37,394 bases of DNA from Candidatus Finniella inopinata (GCA_945860985.1 CAMASM010000005.1:1-37394); one strand, 5' to 3'; counted from the first letter of the stretch, positions 23,660 to 32,533 are shown. The notes: a model not told the origin generated them from the sequence alone. Program-made: numbers and translations.

Positions 23660-25084
23660 CTATTTCACAAAATAAATGGAATATGCAGCAACTGTATTTT
23701 CTAATGTTGATGTTGATGTTCCTATAATAGCAGTAGTTGTAACAGTTCTATTGCTATTATTTACAATAGTTTTTCCTACAATGTATTCTTCTGGAAAATA
23801 ACAAAAACCACCATCTGCCCAATTTGGCCCCCAAGAATTAAGAACCCTAAAGTAATTTTTACTAGGCAAAGCAGGGTTATAATTACCATAACCTACAATC
23901 GTCATAGCATGACCACCTATGTATGTTTGACTAGCTCCACTAATTTTCTCAGTTGGCATGGGTACAAAAAATGGTTTTGGAGATTCACCTGTATTATAAA
24001 AATAAGCATTATTCATAAAAGCTGAATAAAGCCTTGCGCCAAAAAAGATAGGGTAACCACTTGATAAAGCCGCCCCATATCTCAGAACATCAGTTTTTCC
24101 GAGCCAATTATATCTAATTTTTTGCGCAATCAAAGCATATGGATTTACAGCACCAGTGCTTAAACCTGTACTACTTGTATCAAGAGCAAAGCGATAATCC
24201 TCTAATTGAGGCTGAGTTAGAGTAATTGAGCTAAAATCTGCATCTTCAGGGTAAATCATCCCCACCTTAACCTGTTGCTTTACATTAGAAACATTGGCAT
24301 CTATTGTAGTAATTTTTTCAGGGCATGTTCCATACTTATCAAGTGCGAATATTGCTTGTTCTGCTGTTACAGCATCTTTTCCGTCTATACCTAGTTTCAA
24401 AGCTATTAACTTAACAGAATTAATATAGTGGTATATTCTGGAAGGGTTTAACAACGCAAGATTTGAATCAGTAAAATTAGTTCTCTCAGCTAAAGAGCTA
24501 TTGCGCAATGACCAAAGCCTCACGATAAATGCCATGACATGTGCTGTACATGCATTAATGTCCTTTTGATCGTAAACCATTTCAGGGCCAAACGTTATTC
24601 CATTTAAAATATCATTAGTCACAAGCGATACGGAACTTGATGTAGGGCTTGTACCAGTTAACCCACTACCCACACCAAGCTCGTCACTTTGTACTTCAAC
24701 TCTTATTACACGCCTGAAGGGAGATTCTTCATTTTTACCAAAACAAGAACTATATGCTTTTTTGATAAACCCAAATAAATAGCGTGACCATGAAAGACTT
24801 CTATACTCACCCTCACTATCTCTACGACACCTTTCATCAATTAATTTTTGCATATGCTCAACAATTTCAGGATCTGAATCTTCAAGACCCAACCCCCTTC
24901 TGTGCTGCCACCTTGATGCAGATAAATCTGAGTCTCCAGCAGTACCTTCTAGCACTGAACCTATAGTCCTTCCTGGCTTAGGAACCCCCAGTAATTCATC
25001 CGTAAGACCTTCAGAAGTAGGTGAAGCACATTTCAACTGCAAAGATATCGCTAATGACAGTACGATTAGTAATTTTTTTGACAT
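23660..25084 (-). CDS. Secreted papain-family (C1) cysteine protease, copy B
   Basis: This 474-residue protein has the same architecture as copy A: signal peptide (SKKLLIVLSLAISLQLKCAS), a pro-region with the shared GLGLEDSDPEIVEHMQKLI segment, and a catalytic domain with VYDQKDINACTAHVM (Q173, C179), GGHAMTIVGYGNYN (H392) and VLNSWGPNW (N416). The pro-region has diverged more than the active-site regions. All catalytic residues are kept, so both copies look functional. Likely a secreted protease; targets unknown. Confidence 0.87.
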   Translation of the reverse strand: MSKKLLIVLSLAISLQLKCASPTSEGLTDELLGVPKPGRTIGSVLEGTAGDSDLSASRWQHRRGLGLEDSDPEIVEHMQKLIDERCRRDSEGEYRSLSWSRYLFGFIKKAYSSCFGKNEESPFRRVIRVEVQSDELGVGSGLTGTSPTSSSVSLVTNDILNGITFGPEMVYDQKDINACTAHVMAFIVRLWSLRNSSLAERTNFTDSNLALLNPSRIYHYINSVKLIALKLGIDGKDAVTAEQAIFALDKYGTCPEKITTIDANVSNVKQQVKVGMIYPEDADFSSITLTQPQLEDYRFALDTSSTGLSTGAVNPYALIAQKIRYNWLGKTDVLRYGAALSSGYPIFFGARLYSAFMNNAYFYNTGESPKPFFVPMPTEKISGASQTYIGGHAMTIVGYGNYNPALPSKNYFRVLNSWGPNWADGGFCYFPEEYIVGKTIVNNSNRTVTTTAIIGTSTSTLENTVAAYSIYFVK

Positions 25085-25276
25085 TATATATTCCTATAAA
25101 AAAAACAAAGTTAACAATTAAATTATATGTGATTAACATTAATATATTATTAATTTAAGTAATTTTAATTAATACAATGGTGTATATTTTACAATTATGC
25201 ATCTTTAGAATGAGTCACTTATTTCAGAAAGTCTTGCTAAAACAAAGCTGTATTGAGATGTATGAAATCATGTATA

Positions 25277-25313
25277 CTGTACAAAATGATATTTATATTA
25301 TCAAATTGTACAG
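25277..25313 (+). promoter_or_regulatory. 37-bp palindrome abutting the start of the DUF4143 ATPase gene
   Basis: CTGTACAAAATGATA (25277-25291) and TATCAAATTGTACAG (25299-25313) match as an inverted repeat at 13 of 15 positions around a 7-bp centre. It ends immediately before the GTG/ATG start region. It could be an operator for autoregulation or an mRNA hairpin hiding the ribosome-binding site (AGGTG at 25312-25316). Confidence 0.5.
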
Positions 25314-25319
25314 GTGAAT

Positions 25320-26471
25320 ATGATGTTTAATCGCCTATTAAAAGAACGCCTTGCTTATGCGGCAAAAAAATTTCCAGTCGTTACCCTTACGGGCCCTAGA
25401 CAATCTGGAAAGACAACATTAGTAAAATTACTTTTCCCCGACAAACCTTATGTTAACCTAGAGGATGTAGACCATCGTTTTTTTGCTAAAGACGACCCAA
25501 GATCATTTTTAAAAAATTTTCCATATGGTGCAATTATTGATGAAGCGCAACATGTGCCAGATCTTTTTTCTTATATTCAAACAAGAGTGGACCAAAATCA
25601 GGTAATGGGAGAATTTATTTTAACTGGATCACAAAATATTTTATTATCAGAAAAAATTTCCCAAACATTGGCAGGGCGCACTGCTGTCCTACAGTTGCTT
25701 CCTTGCACAACTAATGAACTTAATTGGAACGAAGAAGATCCGTATCATTTATTTTTTAAAGGCTTTTATCCAGCAGTGCATGATCGTGATATAGATCCGG
25801 CTATATATTACAGATCCTATGTTAATACTTATGTAGAAAAAGATGTAAGAAGTATCATTAACGTAAAAGACTTGTCAAAGTTTCATTTATTTTTGCAACT
25901 TTGCGCTGGCAGAATAGGACAACTTTTTAATGCTTCAGCAATTGGTTCAGAATGTGGCATTAATCATGTCACCGTTAAATCTTGGGTTTCCATTTTGGAA
26001 GCAAGCTATGTACTTTTTTTACTTAGGCCACACCATCAAAATTTTAATAAACGTCTAACAAAACAACCAAAACTATATTTTTACGACACTGGATTAGCTG
26101 CTTATTTATTAGGTATAGAATCATCGGAAATTTTAAGCAGGCATTTCGTTAGGGGTCCAATTTTTGAAAATTACGTAGCCTCCGAACTGATTAAGCACCG
26201 CTTTAATCAAGGAATGGAATCTAATATTTATTTCTGGAGAGATCATCATGGCAGGGAAATTGACTTCATTATTGATAAAGGATCGCGCCTTGATGCGATC
26301 GAAGTTAAATCATCAGCAACCTTAACAAAATCATTTTTTGAAGGGCTTAATTATTGGAATAGTCTTTCTCCAGATAGTAATAAATATCTGATTTATGGTG
26401 GCGAAATGCAGCAAGATCGTTCGCAAGCTAAAGTATTGCCGTGGAAAACAGTCCATCAGGTGTTTGATTAA
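25320..26471 (+). CDS. AAA ATPase with DUF4143 (ATP-binding protein)
   Basis: A 383-residue protein of the widespread AAA_14/DUF4143 family. Walker A is GPRQSGKTT near residue 25, Walker B AIIDEAQHVPDLF, sensor FILTGSQN. The C-terminal DUF4143 part has a winged-helix-like section and a restriction-nuclease-like core (FWRDHHGREIDFIID followed by IEVKSS; D, E and K placed as in PD-(D/E)xK folds). The family's role is not established; it is often mobile or patchily distributed. GTG 25314, ATG 25320 and ATG 25323 are all possible starts. It stands alone, preceded by a large palindrome. Confidence 0.88.
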   Translation: MMFNRLLKERLAYAAKKFPVVTLTGPRQSGKTTLVKLLFPDKPYVNLEDVDHRFFAKDDPRSFLKNFPYGAIIDEAQHVPDLFSYIQTRVDQNQVMGEFILTGSQNILLSEKISQTLAGRTAVLQLLPCTTNELNWNEEDPYHLFFKGFYPAVHDRDIDPAIYYRSYVNTYVEKDVRSIINVKDLSKFHLFLQLCAGRIGQLFNASAIGSECGINHVTVKSWVSILEASYVLFLLRPHHQNFNKRLTKQPKLYFYDTGLAAYLLGIESSEILSRHFVRGPIFENYVASELIKHRFNQGMESNIYFWRDHHGREIDFIIDKGSRLDAIEVKSSATLTKSFFEGLNYWNSLSPDSNKYLIYGGEMQQDRSQAKVLPWKTVHQVFD

Positions 26472-26585
26472 GAGTTGTTGAGTAGCCCCAAGTCAGATTA
26501 TCGCGCAGAGGTGGTACCAAACTAACGTTGGCAAGCTCAGGAGGCCCTGCTACAATTGTGCAAACATAAAAAATCCACTAGACGT
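26472..26585. other. Short GC-richer spacer upstream of tyrS
   Basis: The 114 bp between the ATPase and tyrS contain a stretch (26486-26550) of roughly even GC content, unlike its surroundings. On the minus strand it has an open frame including AGPPELANVSLVPPLRDNL, without a start codon, ending inside the ATPase 3' end. It may be the remnant of a lost gene or the tyrS leader. I see no clear promoter. Confidence 0.35.
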
Positions 26586-27824
26586 ATGAAAAGCTCATTT
26601 TTGCAAGACCTACAGAACAAAGGTTTACTATTTCAAGCAACAGACCTTGAAGCATTAGATGAGCTATTTCAAAAAAAGGAACCCATAGCTGCATACATTG
26701 GTTTTGACCCAACCGCAGATAGCTTACACGTTGGTAACCTTAGTCAAATTATGATTTTGCGCTTATTACAACAACATGGACACAAACCAATTGTCCTGAT
26801 AGGTGGTGCCACCGCTCAAGTAGGTGACCCATCTGGCAAAGATGAAATGAGACAATTCAATGATACAGAAACAATTAATAAAAATATTGCTGGTATCAAA
26901 AATAGCTTTGCAAAGTTCTTAAAATTTGGTGATGACCCAACAGATGCAATTTTAGTAAATAACGCAGATTGGCTACTCAATATTAATTACATAAATTTTT
27001 TAAGGGATTTTGGCAGGCATTTTTCAATAAATCGCATGCTAAGTTTTGAAAGCGTAAAATCTCGCCTTGACCGCGAACAGAACTTATCATTTTTAGAATT
27101 CAACTACATGCTACTGCAAGCATACGATTTTATGGAATTATTTAAAAAGCACAACTGCATACTGCAATTAGGCGGGTCTGATCAATGGGGAAATATTGTT
27201 AACGGAGTTGAATTAACCCGCAAAGTTCTTAACAAATCTGTATTTGGTCTTACTGGCCCATTAATTACCACCTCTAGTGGCGCAAAAATGGGTAAGAGCG
27301 CAAAAGGCGCTATATGGCTAAACGCTGATAAACTGAACCATTTTGAATACTGGCAGTTCTGGAGGAATACAGATGATGCAGGCGTAATTCGTTATATGAA
27401 AATCTTTACCGATTTTAATGATGAAGAAATCAGCAAGTTTTCCAAGATGCAAAGCTCAGAAATCAACCAAGCAAAAATTGCCCTGGCTGATGCTGCTACT
27501 GCTATGTGTCGAGGAAAAGAAGTTCTGAAAGAGATCCACCAACAAATAGAAGCTGCTTTTGGTAAGGGGAATGATGAAGATTTGCCAACCAAATTTGTGG
27601 AAAGGAATCTTATTGATATGCCAAACCTCGAAACACTACTGGTAGCAGCCAAATTATGTGCCAGCAAAGGTGAAGCAAAACGTCTTGCTAGCGGTGGTGG
27701 ATTAAAGGTTAGTGATGTCCAGGTAACTGACACGCGCCAAGAAATTGATTTAGAAGAATTGCAACTAAAAGGTTTAAAGATTTCTTTAGGTAAAAAGCAA
27801 CACTGTATGGTGAAAATAAAGTAG
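26586..27824 (+). CDS. tyrS: Tyrosyl-tRNA synthetase
   Basis: It charges tRNA-Tyr with tyrosine in the cytosol. The 412-residue class I synthetase has the HIGH-type HVGN (in FDPTADSLHVGNL), GGSDQWGNIVNG for tyrosine binding, and the KMSKS loop as KMGKS. A C-terminal S4 domain (LAAKLCASKGEAKRLASGGG) binds the tRNA. The start at 26586 (MKSSFLQDL) fits the family; an in-frame TTG at 26556 is less likely. No strong ribosome-binding site is seen. Confidence 0.95.
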   Translation: MKSSFLQDLQNKGLLFQATDLEALDELFQKKEPIAAYIGFDPTADSLHVGNLSQIMILRLLQQHGHKPIVLIGGATAQVGDPSGKDEMRQFNDTETINKNIAGIKNSFAKFLKFGDDPTDAILVNNADWLLNINYINFLRDFGRHFSINRMLSFESVKSRLDREQNLSFLEFNYMLLQAYDFMELFKKHNCILQLGGSDQWGNIVNGVELTRKVLNKSVFGLTGPLITTSSGAKMGKSAKGAIWLNADKLNHFEYWQFWRNTDDAGVIRYMKIFTDFNDEEISKFSKMQSSEINQAKIALADAATAMCRGKEVLKEIHQQIEAAFGKGNDEDLPTKFVERNLIDMPNLETLLVAAKLCASKGEAKRLASGGGLKVSDVQVTDTRQEIDLEELQLKGLKISLGKKQHCMVKIK

Positions 27825-27836
27825 TGCTAAAGGCGA

Positions 27837-29144
27837 CTAAGCATCTTCCTTTATTGCATCCTCTAACAGTTTTACTTTTTTCTTAACTCTGTCATTACTA
27901 CTTTTGGAAGCACGTTTCGCCCTACTTGTTGCCAATTTCTTATCACCTGTAATGTTGGCATATTCCGCCTGCGCTAAATCAGCTTCAGCATGCTGTTTTA
28001 ATTTGCTATATATACCTACTTTAAGCAGCCAGGCCATGGCATTCCTCTTGTCCTCTTCAGTAATTCTGTTTAATTCAGCAAGCGCCAATTCCACATTGCT
28101 ATCAGTACCACTGTTATAAAGCGCTTGAGCGTAAAGCAAACGAATTGATAAAGCATTTGGAGCCAGCTCAACAGCTTTTTTAAGCTTTTCTACAGATTTC
28201 TTGGAGTTAGCCCTGCCAGATTCCAATAAAAATTGTCCGTACATTTCATAAAGGTAAGGATTGTTTGGGTCTTTAGCAAGCAGCGCATCTAGCCTTGCAA
28301 ATGCCTCTTTATGCTGACCTCTTCTAGATAGTATTATCGCTTGAGCAAGCATGGCATCTGGCGACTGTTTTTCACCATATCGCTTATCTGCGTCTTTAGC
28401 CTGATGAAGGTTAGCAATAAAAATAGCTTTTATATTTTCAAATTCAGTAACCCATTCTTCTGGCATAAAGCCAGTGTCTGGTGTTTGTTTTATATAATTT
28501 TCAAATGCTTTTATACGATCATCATCAGAAGGGTGAGTTTTTAAATATGGCGGTTCACTAAATGCCATAATTTTTTTGAAGTACTTAAAAACTCGAATGG
28601 CACCACTAGCACTTAAGCCAGCAGCTTGCAGCGTACGATAAGCAGATGCATCAGCCTCTTTTTCATGGGTACGGGTAAAACTAGCAAATTGACCTTGAGC
28701 AGCCCCTTGGCCAAGCAAAATACCAGCGACTAAAGCGTCACCACCCCCACCAGCAAGGGCTGCAGCACCACCAAGTAAAGTACCTATTATAGATGCAGCA
28801 GATATTCCCATACTTTCTCCACGAAAACGATGGATATGACCACCGATGATGTGACCAAGCTCGTGCGCCAATACGGCAACAAGTTGACCAACATCTTCAA
28901 GCTTCATAACTAAGCCTGTGTGAATGTAAATTGAACCCTCATCGGTTGCAAAAGCGTTGATACTATCATCAACTATAAAATAGATTTTAGGAGTTGATTT
29001 ACGATTATTTGCTTTGCATAGTCGTTCTAAAATTTTAGTAACTAACGCTTCTGCTCGAGCATCCACAATAATGCTACCCTGCTTAAATTTAGCATTTAAA
29101 CTAAAACAAAGTACTAAAACAGCTAAGACTCGTAAAAATTTCAC
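27837..29144 (-). CDS. Periplasmic M48 metallopeptidase with TPR region (BepA-like)
   Basis: This 435-residue protein has a signal peptide (KFLRVLAVLVLCFSLNA), an M48 domain with VLAHELGHIIGGHIHR (H94, E95, H98) and the third-ligand segment HEKEADASAY, and a C-terminal TPR-like half (repeats of SRRGQHKEAFARLDALLAKDP type). This is the layout of BepA/YfgC, which supervises assembly of outer-membrane proteins such as LptD. It starts with GTG at 29144, overlapping the stop of the lipoprotein gene upstream by GTGA, so the two are translationally coupled. Confidence 0.9.
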   Translation of the reverse strand: MKFLRVLAVLVLCFSLNAKFKQGSIIVDARAEALVTKILERLCKANNRKSTPKIYFIVDDSINAFATDEGSIYIHTGLVMKLEDVGQLVAVLAHELGHIIGGHIHRFRGESMGISAASIIGTLLGGAAALAGGGGDALVAGILLGQGAAQGQFASFTRTHEKEADASAYRTLQAAGLSASGAIRVFKYFKKIMAFSEPPYLKTHPSDDDRIKAFENYIKQTPDTGFMPEEWVTEFENIKAIFIANLHQAKDADKRYGEKQSPDAMLAQAIILSRRGQHKEAFARLDALLAKDPNNPYLYEMYGQFLLESGRANSKKSVEKLKKAVELAPNALSIRLLYAQALYNSGTDSNVELALAELNRITEEDKRNAMAWLLKVGIYSKLKQHAEADLAQAEYANITGDKKLATSRAKRASKSSNDRVKKKVKLLEDAIKEDA

Positions 29145-29272
29145 CTTACAACTTGCTCTTTATATATGGGATACTGCTTAGGATACGAATCTTTTTGACC
29201 TGTTTCAAGCGAATCTGGAGTTAAATCTCCCTTACGACCACAACCTGAAAATGCAAGTAAGAAAATAATCAA
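29141..29272 (-). CDS. LptM/YifL-like small lipoprotein
   Basis: This peptide of about 43 residues reads IIFLLAFSGCGRKGDLTPDSL after its start. The lipobox FSGC followed by GRKGDL is the hallmark of the LptM (YifL) family, small outer-membrane lipoproteins that assist LptD maturation. No ATG is available: TTG 29272 or ATT 29278 must start it, with no ribosome-binding site, because tRNA-Val ends only 5 bp upstream. Its end overlaps the M48 gene by 4 bp; since BepA-type proteases and LptM both act on LptD in E. coli, the pairing makes sense. Start uncertain. Confidence 0.65.
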   Translation of the reverse strand: MIIFLLAFSGCGRKGDLTPDSLETGQKDSYPKQYPIYKEQVVR

Positions 29273-29277
29273 GAAAA

Positions 29278-29352
29278 TGGTGGGTGATGAAGGGATTGAA
29301 CCTCCGACCCTCTCGGTGTAAACGAGACGCTCTACCGCTGAGCTAATCACCC
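29278..29352 (-). tRNA. tRNA-Val (anticodon TAC)
   Basis: On the minus strand the acceptor GGGTGAT pairs with ATCACCC; the D-arm is GCTCAGCGGTAGAGC, the anticodon arm TCTCG-TTTACAC-CGAGA with TAC in the middle, and the T-arm GGAGGTTCAATCCCTTC-like. The 3' CCA is encoded. The total is 75 nt including CCA. It lies between HU and the lipoprotein gene on the same strand. Confidence 0.95.
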
Positions 29353-29364
29353 GCTTTAAAAAAA

Positions 29365-29384
29365 GCACTGGACGTACCCAGTGC
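29365..29384. terminator. Terminator downstream of HU
   Basis: GCACTGG (29365-29371) pairs with CCAGTGC (29378-29384). On the minus strand the stem is followed by seven T's, a classical terminator for HU; on the plus strand a T-run also follows. It separates HU from tRNA-Val. Confidence 0.88.
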
Positions 29385-29405
29385 CTTTTTATAGCAAAAA
29401 GCAAT

Positions 29406-29681
29406 TTATTTTTCAACTGCTTCTTTAAGCTGTTTGCCAGGACGGAACTTAGGCAGACGTTTAGCAGGAATCTTAATCTTCTCGCCAGTGCGAGGATTAC
29501 GTCCTTCTGTTGCTTTACGTTGAGCTGTAGCAAACGTTCCAAAACCAATCAAACGAACATCGTCACCTTTTTTTAAAGACTTTGTTATCGATTGAAATGT
29601 TGCATCAATCGCGCGCTCTGCGTCTGCTTTAGTTAAACCAGATGCTTTTGCAACGCTGCTTATTAGATCACTTTTATTCAC
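29406..29681 (-). CDS. hup: HU-family DNA-binding protein
   Basis: A small nucleoid protein that bends DNA. With GTG 29681 as start (AGGAG lies 8 bp upstream) it is 91 residues: VNKSDLISSVAKASGLTK, then RLIGFGTFATAQRKATEGRNP with the beta-arm GRNPRTGEKIKIPAKR, and FRPGKQLKEAVEK. An earlier in-frame GTG at 29690 is less likely as it overlaps the ribosome-binding site. It has its own promoter and terminator. Confidence 0.95.
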   Translation of the reverse strand: MNKSDLISSVAKASGLTKADAERAIDATFQSITKSLKKGDDVRLIGFGTFATAQRKATEGRNPRTGEKIKIPAKRLPKFRPGKQLKEAVEK

Positions 29682-29722
29682 GGAACCCACTCCTACGTTG
29701 GTTTTAATTAATTACATGTTTA

Positions 29723-29751
29723 TGATAATGACGGTTTTGCTTGACGGTCAA
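29723..29751 (-). promoter_or_regulatory. Probable promoter of HU
   Basis: On the minus strand TTGACC (29746-29751) and TTATCA (29723-29728) are 17 bp apart, about 40 bp upstream of the HU start. The -35 box lies inside a short palindrome, CTTGAC-C-GTCAAG. Confidence 0.5.
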
Positions 29752-29871
29752 GAGTTTTTATTAAGCTTTATTAGGAAAAAGCCACATAGATGCAACATTT
29801 TTATCACTTATATTGAAAAATCACATGGATATAAAGTTTTAAATTTTCTTTAATTGATTTTTATTAAATAT

Positions 29872-30690
29872 TTAGGCTTTGTAACCTCCCCAATATATTG
29901 CGACAAATAAAAATAGCCAAACTACATCCACAAAATGCCAATACCAAGCTGCAGCTTCAAACCCAACATGATGATCAACTTTAAATTCACGCTTCATATT
30001 ACGCAGCATGCAAATAAATAAAAATATCGTACCAACTAGAACATGCGCCCCATGAAACCCTGTAGCCATATAAAAATTAGATGGGTAAATACCATCTTTA
30101 AAAGCAAAGGAAGCATGTATGTATTCAAAAATTTGCACAAACGAGAATATCAGCCCCAATATCACCGTTAAGAGTAAAGCTTTCGTAACCTTTGAAAACT
30201 GCCCTATCAGTAATTCATGGTGTGCCCAGGTAAGGGTAGTACCAGATAATAATAGAATAAGCGTATTTAAGTAAGGCAAATGCATAGGATCAAGCGGAAC
30301 AATTCCTTTCGGAGGCCATTGGAAATTCTCAAATCCAGGAAGATTCATAGAAACATAAAAGTAACCGCCAAAAAAAGCCGCAAACAACATAACTTCAGAG
30401 GCAATAAATAGGACCATGCCAATTTTTAAACCATTTTGCACGGACTTGGTATGAACCCCTTTGGTATTAGCCTCTTTTAAAACATCTCTCCACCAACCAA
30501 TGAAACAACCGGTAATTAATATTAATCCTAAAATGAACACCCAATAATCAATATGATGCATCAATAGAACCGCTCCCACTGCAAGCACAAGTATTGCCAT
30601 TGATGAAGCTAAGGGCCATGGGCTTGGGTCTACCAAATGGTAAGGGTGATTATGTAAACTCGGTTTATGTTGATTTAAAGGATCACTCAT
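29872..30690 (-). CDS. coxC: Cytochrome c oxidase subunit III
   Basis: A seven-helix inner-membrane subunit of aa3-type oxidase in aerobic respiration. The 272-residue protein starts MSDPLNQHKPSLHNHPYHLV, with the family PYHLVDPSPWP motif. Further signatures are IASEVMLFAAFFGGYFY (with the conserved Glu), GFHGAHVLVGTIFL and HFVDVVWLFLFVAIYWGG at the C-terminus. No other cox gene is in the window; subunits I and II and assembly factor CtaG must be elsewhere. dsbD lies just upstream on the same strand. Confidence 0.94.
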   Translation of the reverse strand: MSDPLNQHKPSLHNHPYHLVDPSPWPLASSMAILVLAVGAVLLMHHIDYWVFILGLILITGCFIGWWRDVLKEANTKGVHTKSVQNGLKIGMVLFIASEVMLFAAFFGGYFYVSMNLPGFENFQWPPKGIVPLDPMHLPYLNTLILLLSGTTLTWAHHELLIGQFSKVTKALLLTVILGLIFSFVQIFEYIHASFAFKDGIYPSNFYMATGFHGAHVLVGTIFLFICMLRNMKREFKVDHHVGFEAAAWYWHFVDVVWLFLFVAIYWGGYKA

Positions 30691-30724
30691 TGTTTATACG
30701 GCTACCTAGTACCTTATTAAGATT

Positions 30725-32401
30725 TTATTCCAAATCTGCTAATGCTTCTTTAAGAATACTAAAGCTAAGTAATTCTGGCAAAACTTTATGGGTACCATTA
30801 GGGCGCAACAAAACATACAAAGGAACACTGCTACGACCGTATTGCTCTAAAGCCTTGGTAATAGCTGAATCATAATTAGTCCAATCAGCCTTAACTAACT
30901 GCACATTTTTAGATTCAAAAAGCTTATGCGCCTTTTTAGTATTTAAAACCAAGCTCTTGTTAACTTGACATGTAATACACCATTTAGCGGTAAAATCAAT
31001 TAGCACAGGTGATGTTTTTCGCAAATCTTCTACAAGCTTGGCGCTGTATGGCTGCCATCTTTCACTCTCAGCAATTTCAATTGGAGTCGTTGCATATATA
31101 TAAGCACCAACAACTAACCCCACAGAAATGAATGCGCCAAAAATTCTCACAAAAACAGGGCGATTCATTGTAGAAAATGTTCCGTAAAACCACCCAGAAA
31201 TACTAATAATCAACAAGCCAATTAAAACATTTAAAAATGCAGAAACGGCTATTTGTTCAGCCAACACATGCATTAGCCAAACAACCGATGCTGCCATGCC
31301 AAATCCTAGAATGATCTTAAAAGTATTCATCCAAACTCCAGGCTTTGGTAAAAATTTAGCAACCTTGGGATTTAGACACACCAATAAATACAGACCAGAG
31401 AGCCCTAACGCTAATCCTGTAAAAATTACAAAACCGTGCAGTGAACCTTGAGTTAAAGCAAAACCAACAGAGGCTCCCATAAAAGGTGCAGAACATGGGG
31501 TAGCTACAATGCATGCCAAAACCCCATGAAAAAAACTACCAATAGGTGACATTAAATCACTAGCCCTACTTCCCAATTTCGTAAATGATGTACCTATTTC
31601 AAACACACCAAATAAATTAAGAGCAAACCCATAAAATATAAATATAAGCGCTGTAACTACAGTTGGTGATTGCAATTGAAACCCCCACCCTACCTGATGC
31701 CCGGCAGCACGAAATACTAATAACAATCCAGCCAATACCCAAAAACTTAGCAACGTACCAGCCGTAAAAAATAAGGCACTTGTTTTTAATTTTTTAGAAT
31801 GGGCATGTTGGGTAATTGTCATAACCTTTAATGACAAAATTGGCAAAACGCATGGCATTAAATTAAGCAAAGCCCCACCAATTAATGCAAAAACAAACAT
31901 CAATAACGTGTTAAAGGTGAAAAAATTTAATGACTTACAAGGTTTCGGAAGATCATTCCAAGCGGCAAGGTCTACAAATTTTATAGATTGAACGGTTTTT
32001 TCTGGGTTACAAAGTTTCTCACAAACTATATAACTTACCTCAACCTGAATATCCTGGCTTGAAATTTTTTTCAATGCACCATTTTCAATAGCTATAGAAC
32101 CACATACATAAATTTTCCCCTCGTAACCTTTATATGTATGTCCTTGTAAAGTTAAACTTTGTAATGGCGGCCATTTTAAAAACTCTATTTCCACACCCTT
32201 AGGAAGTTTCCAGTTCAAAATTGTGGGTGAGTCAACATCATCAGGACCGTAGATGTGAGCATGCTCAGGCAATTCAAAAACTAAAACAAATGGAATTTTT
32301 TGTTTTGAATGATTTTCAGGAGCCAATAGCTCCACCTTAACTGTATTGGCTACTAGGCCAGATAAACATAAAATTAATAAAACAAGACAACGCAAGCGCA
32401 T
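30725..32401 (-). CDS. dsbD: Thiol:disulfide interchange protein DsbD
   Basis: An inner-membrane protein that carries reducing power from cytosolic thioredoxin to periplasmic thiol proteins. From ATG 32401 it has a signal peptide (RLRCLVLLILCLSGLVA) and 558 residues. The N-terminal periplasmic part has the Cys pair in SYIVCEKLCNPEKT. The membrane part has the paired motifs LMPCVLPILSLK and ATPCSAPFMGA, which hold the redox cysteines. The C-terminal thioredoxin-like domain has FTAKWCITCQVNK (CxxC). The frame extends to 32482, but those residues are unlike an export signal. Likely needed for cytochrome c or oxidase maturation. Confidence 0.9.
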   Translation of the reverse strand: MRLRCLVLLILCLSGLVANTVKVELLAPENHSKQKIPFVLVFELPEHAHIYGPDDVDSPTILNWKLPKGVEIEFLKWPPLQSLTLQGHTYKGYEGKIYVCGSIAIENGALKKISSQDIQVEVSYIVCEKLCNPEKTVQSIKFVDLAAWNDLPKPCKSLNFFTFNTLLMFVFALIGGALLNLMPCVLPILSLKVMTITQHAHSKKLKTSALFFTAGTLLSFWVLAGLLLVFRAAGHQVGWGFQLQSPTVVTALIFIFYGFALNLFGVFEIGTSFTKLGSRASDLMSPIGSFFHGVLACIVATPCSAPFMGASVGFALTQGSLHGFVIFTGLALGLSGLYLLVCLNPKVAKFLPKPGVWMNTFKIILGFGMAASVVWLMHVLAEQIAVSAFLNVLIGLLIISISGWFYGTFSTMNRPVFVRIFGAFISVGLVVGAYIYATTPIEIAESERWQPYSAKLVEDLRKTSPVLIDFTAKWCITCQVNKSLVLNTKKAHKLFESKNVQLVKADWTNYDSAITKALEQYGRSSVPLYVLLRPNGTHKVLPELLSFSILKEALADLE

Positions 32402-32484
32402 ATTTTTTTCAGGATAAGGATCTTGTATTAATATGGAATATTTTAGATACGCTGTACACTGCGACAAAAACCAGTAATGCAAAC

Positions 32485-32500
32485 CCCCTCCTTAGAGGGG
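32485..32500. terminator. Small GC hairpin between dsbD and a secreted gene
   Basis: CCCCTC (32485-32490) pairs with GAGGGG (32495-32500) with a 4-nt loop. It follows the stop of the 32534-33205 gene on the minus strand; the trailing TTTGCATT is only weakly T-rich. Confidence 0.45.
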
Positions 32501-32533
32501 AAGCATACTAATGTTTTGAGTAAGATTAGCTTA

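Noticed and set aside
26508-26530. AGGTGGTACC before tyrS, reminiscent of a T-box antiterminator
   Set aside because: Only 114 bp separate the ATPase stop from tyrS, too little for the stem I and specifier loop, the match breaks right after ACC, and T-boxes are rare outside Gram-positive bacteria.
27392-27733. ORF of 113 codons opposite tyrS
   Set aside because: It is antisense to the S4-domain end of a well-conserved gene, with composition explained by the sense codons.
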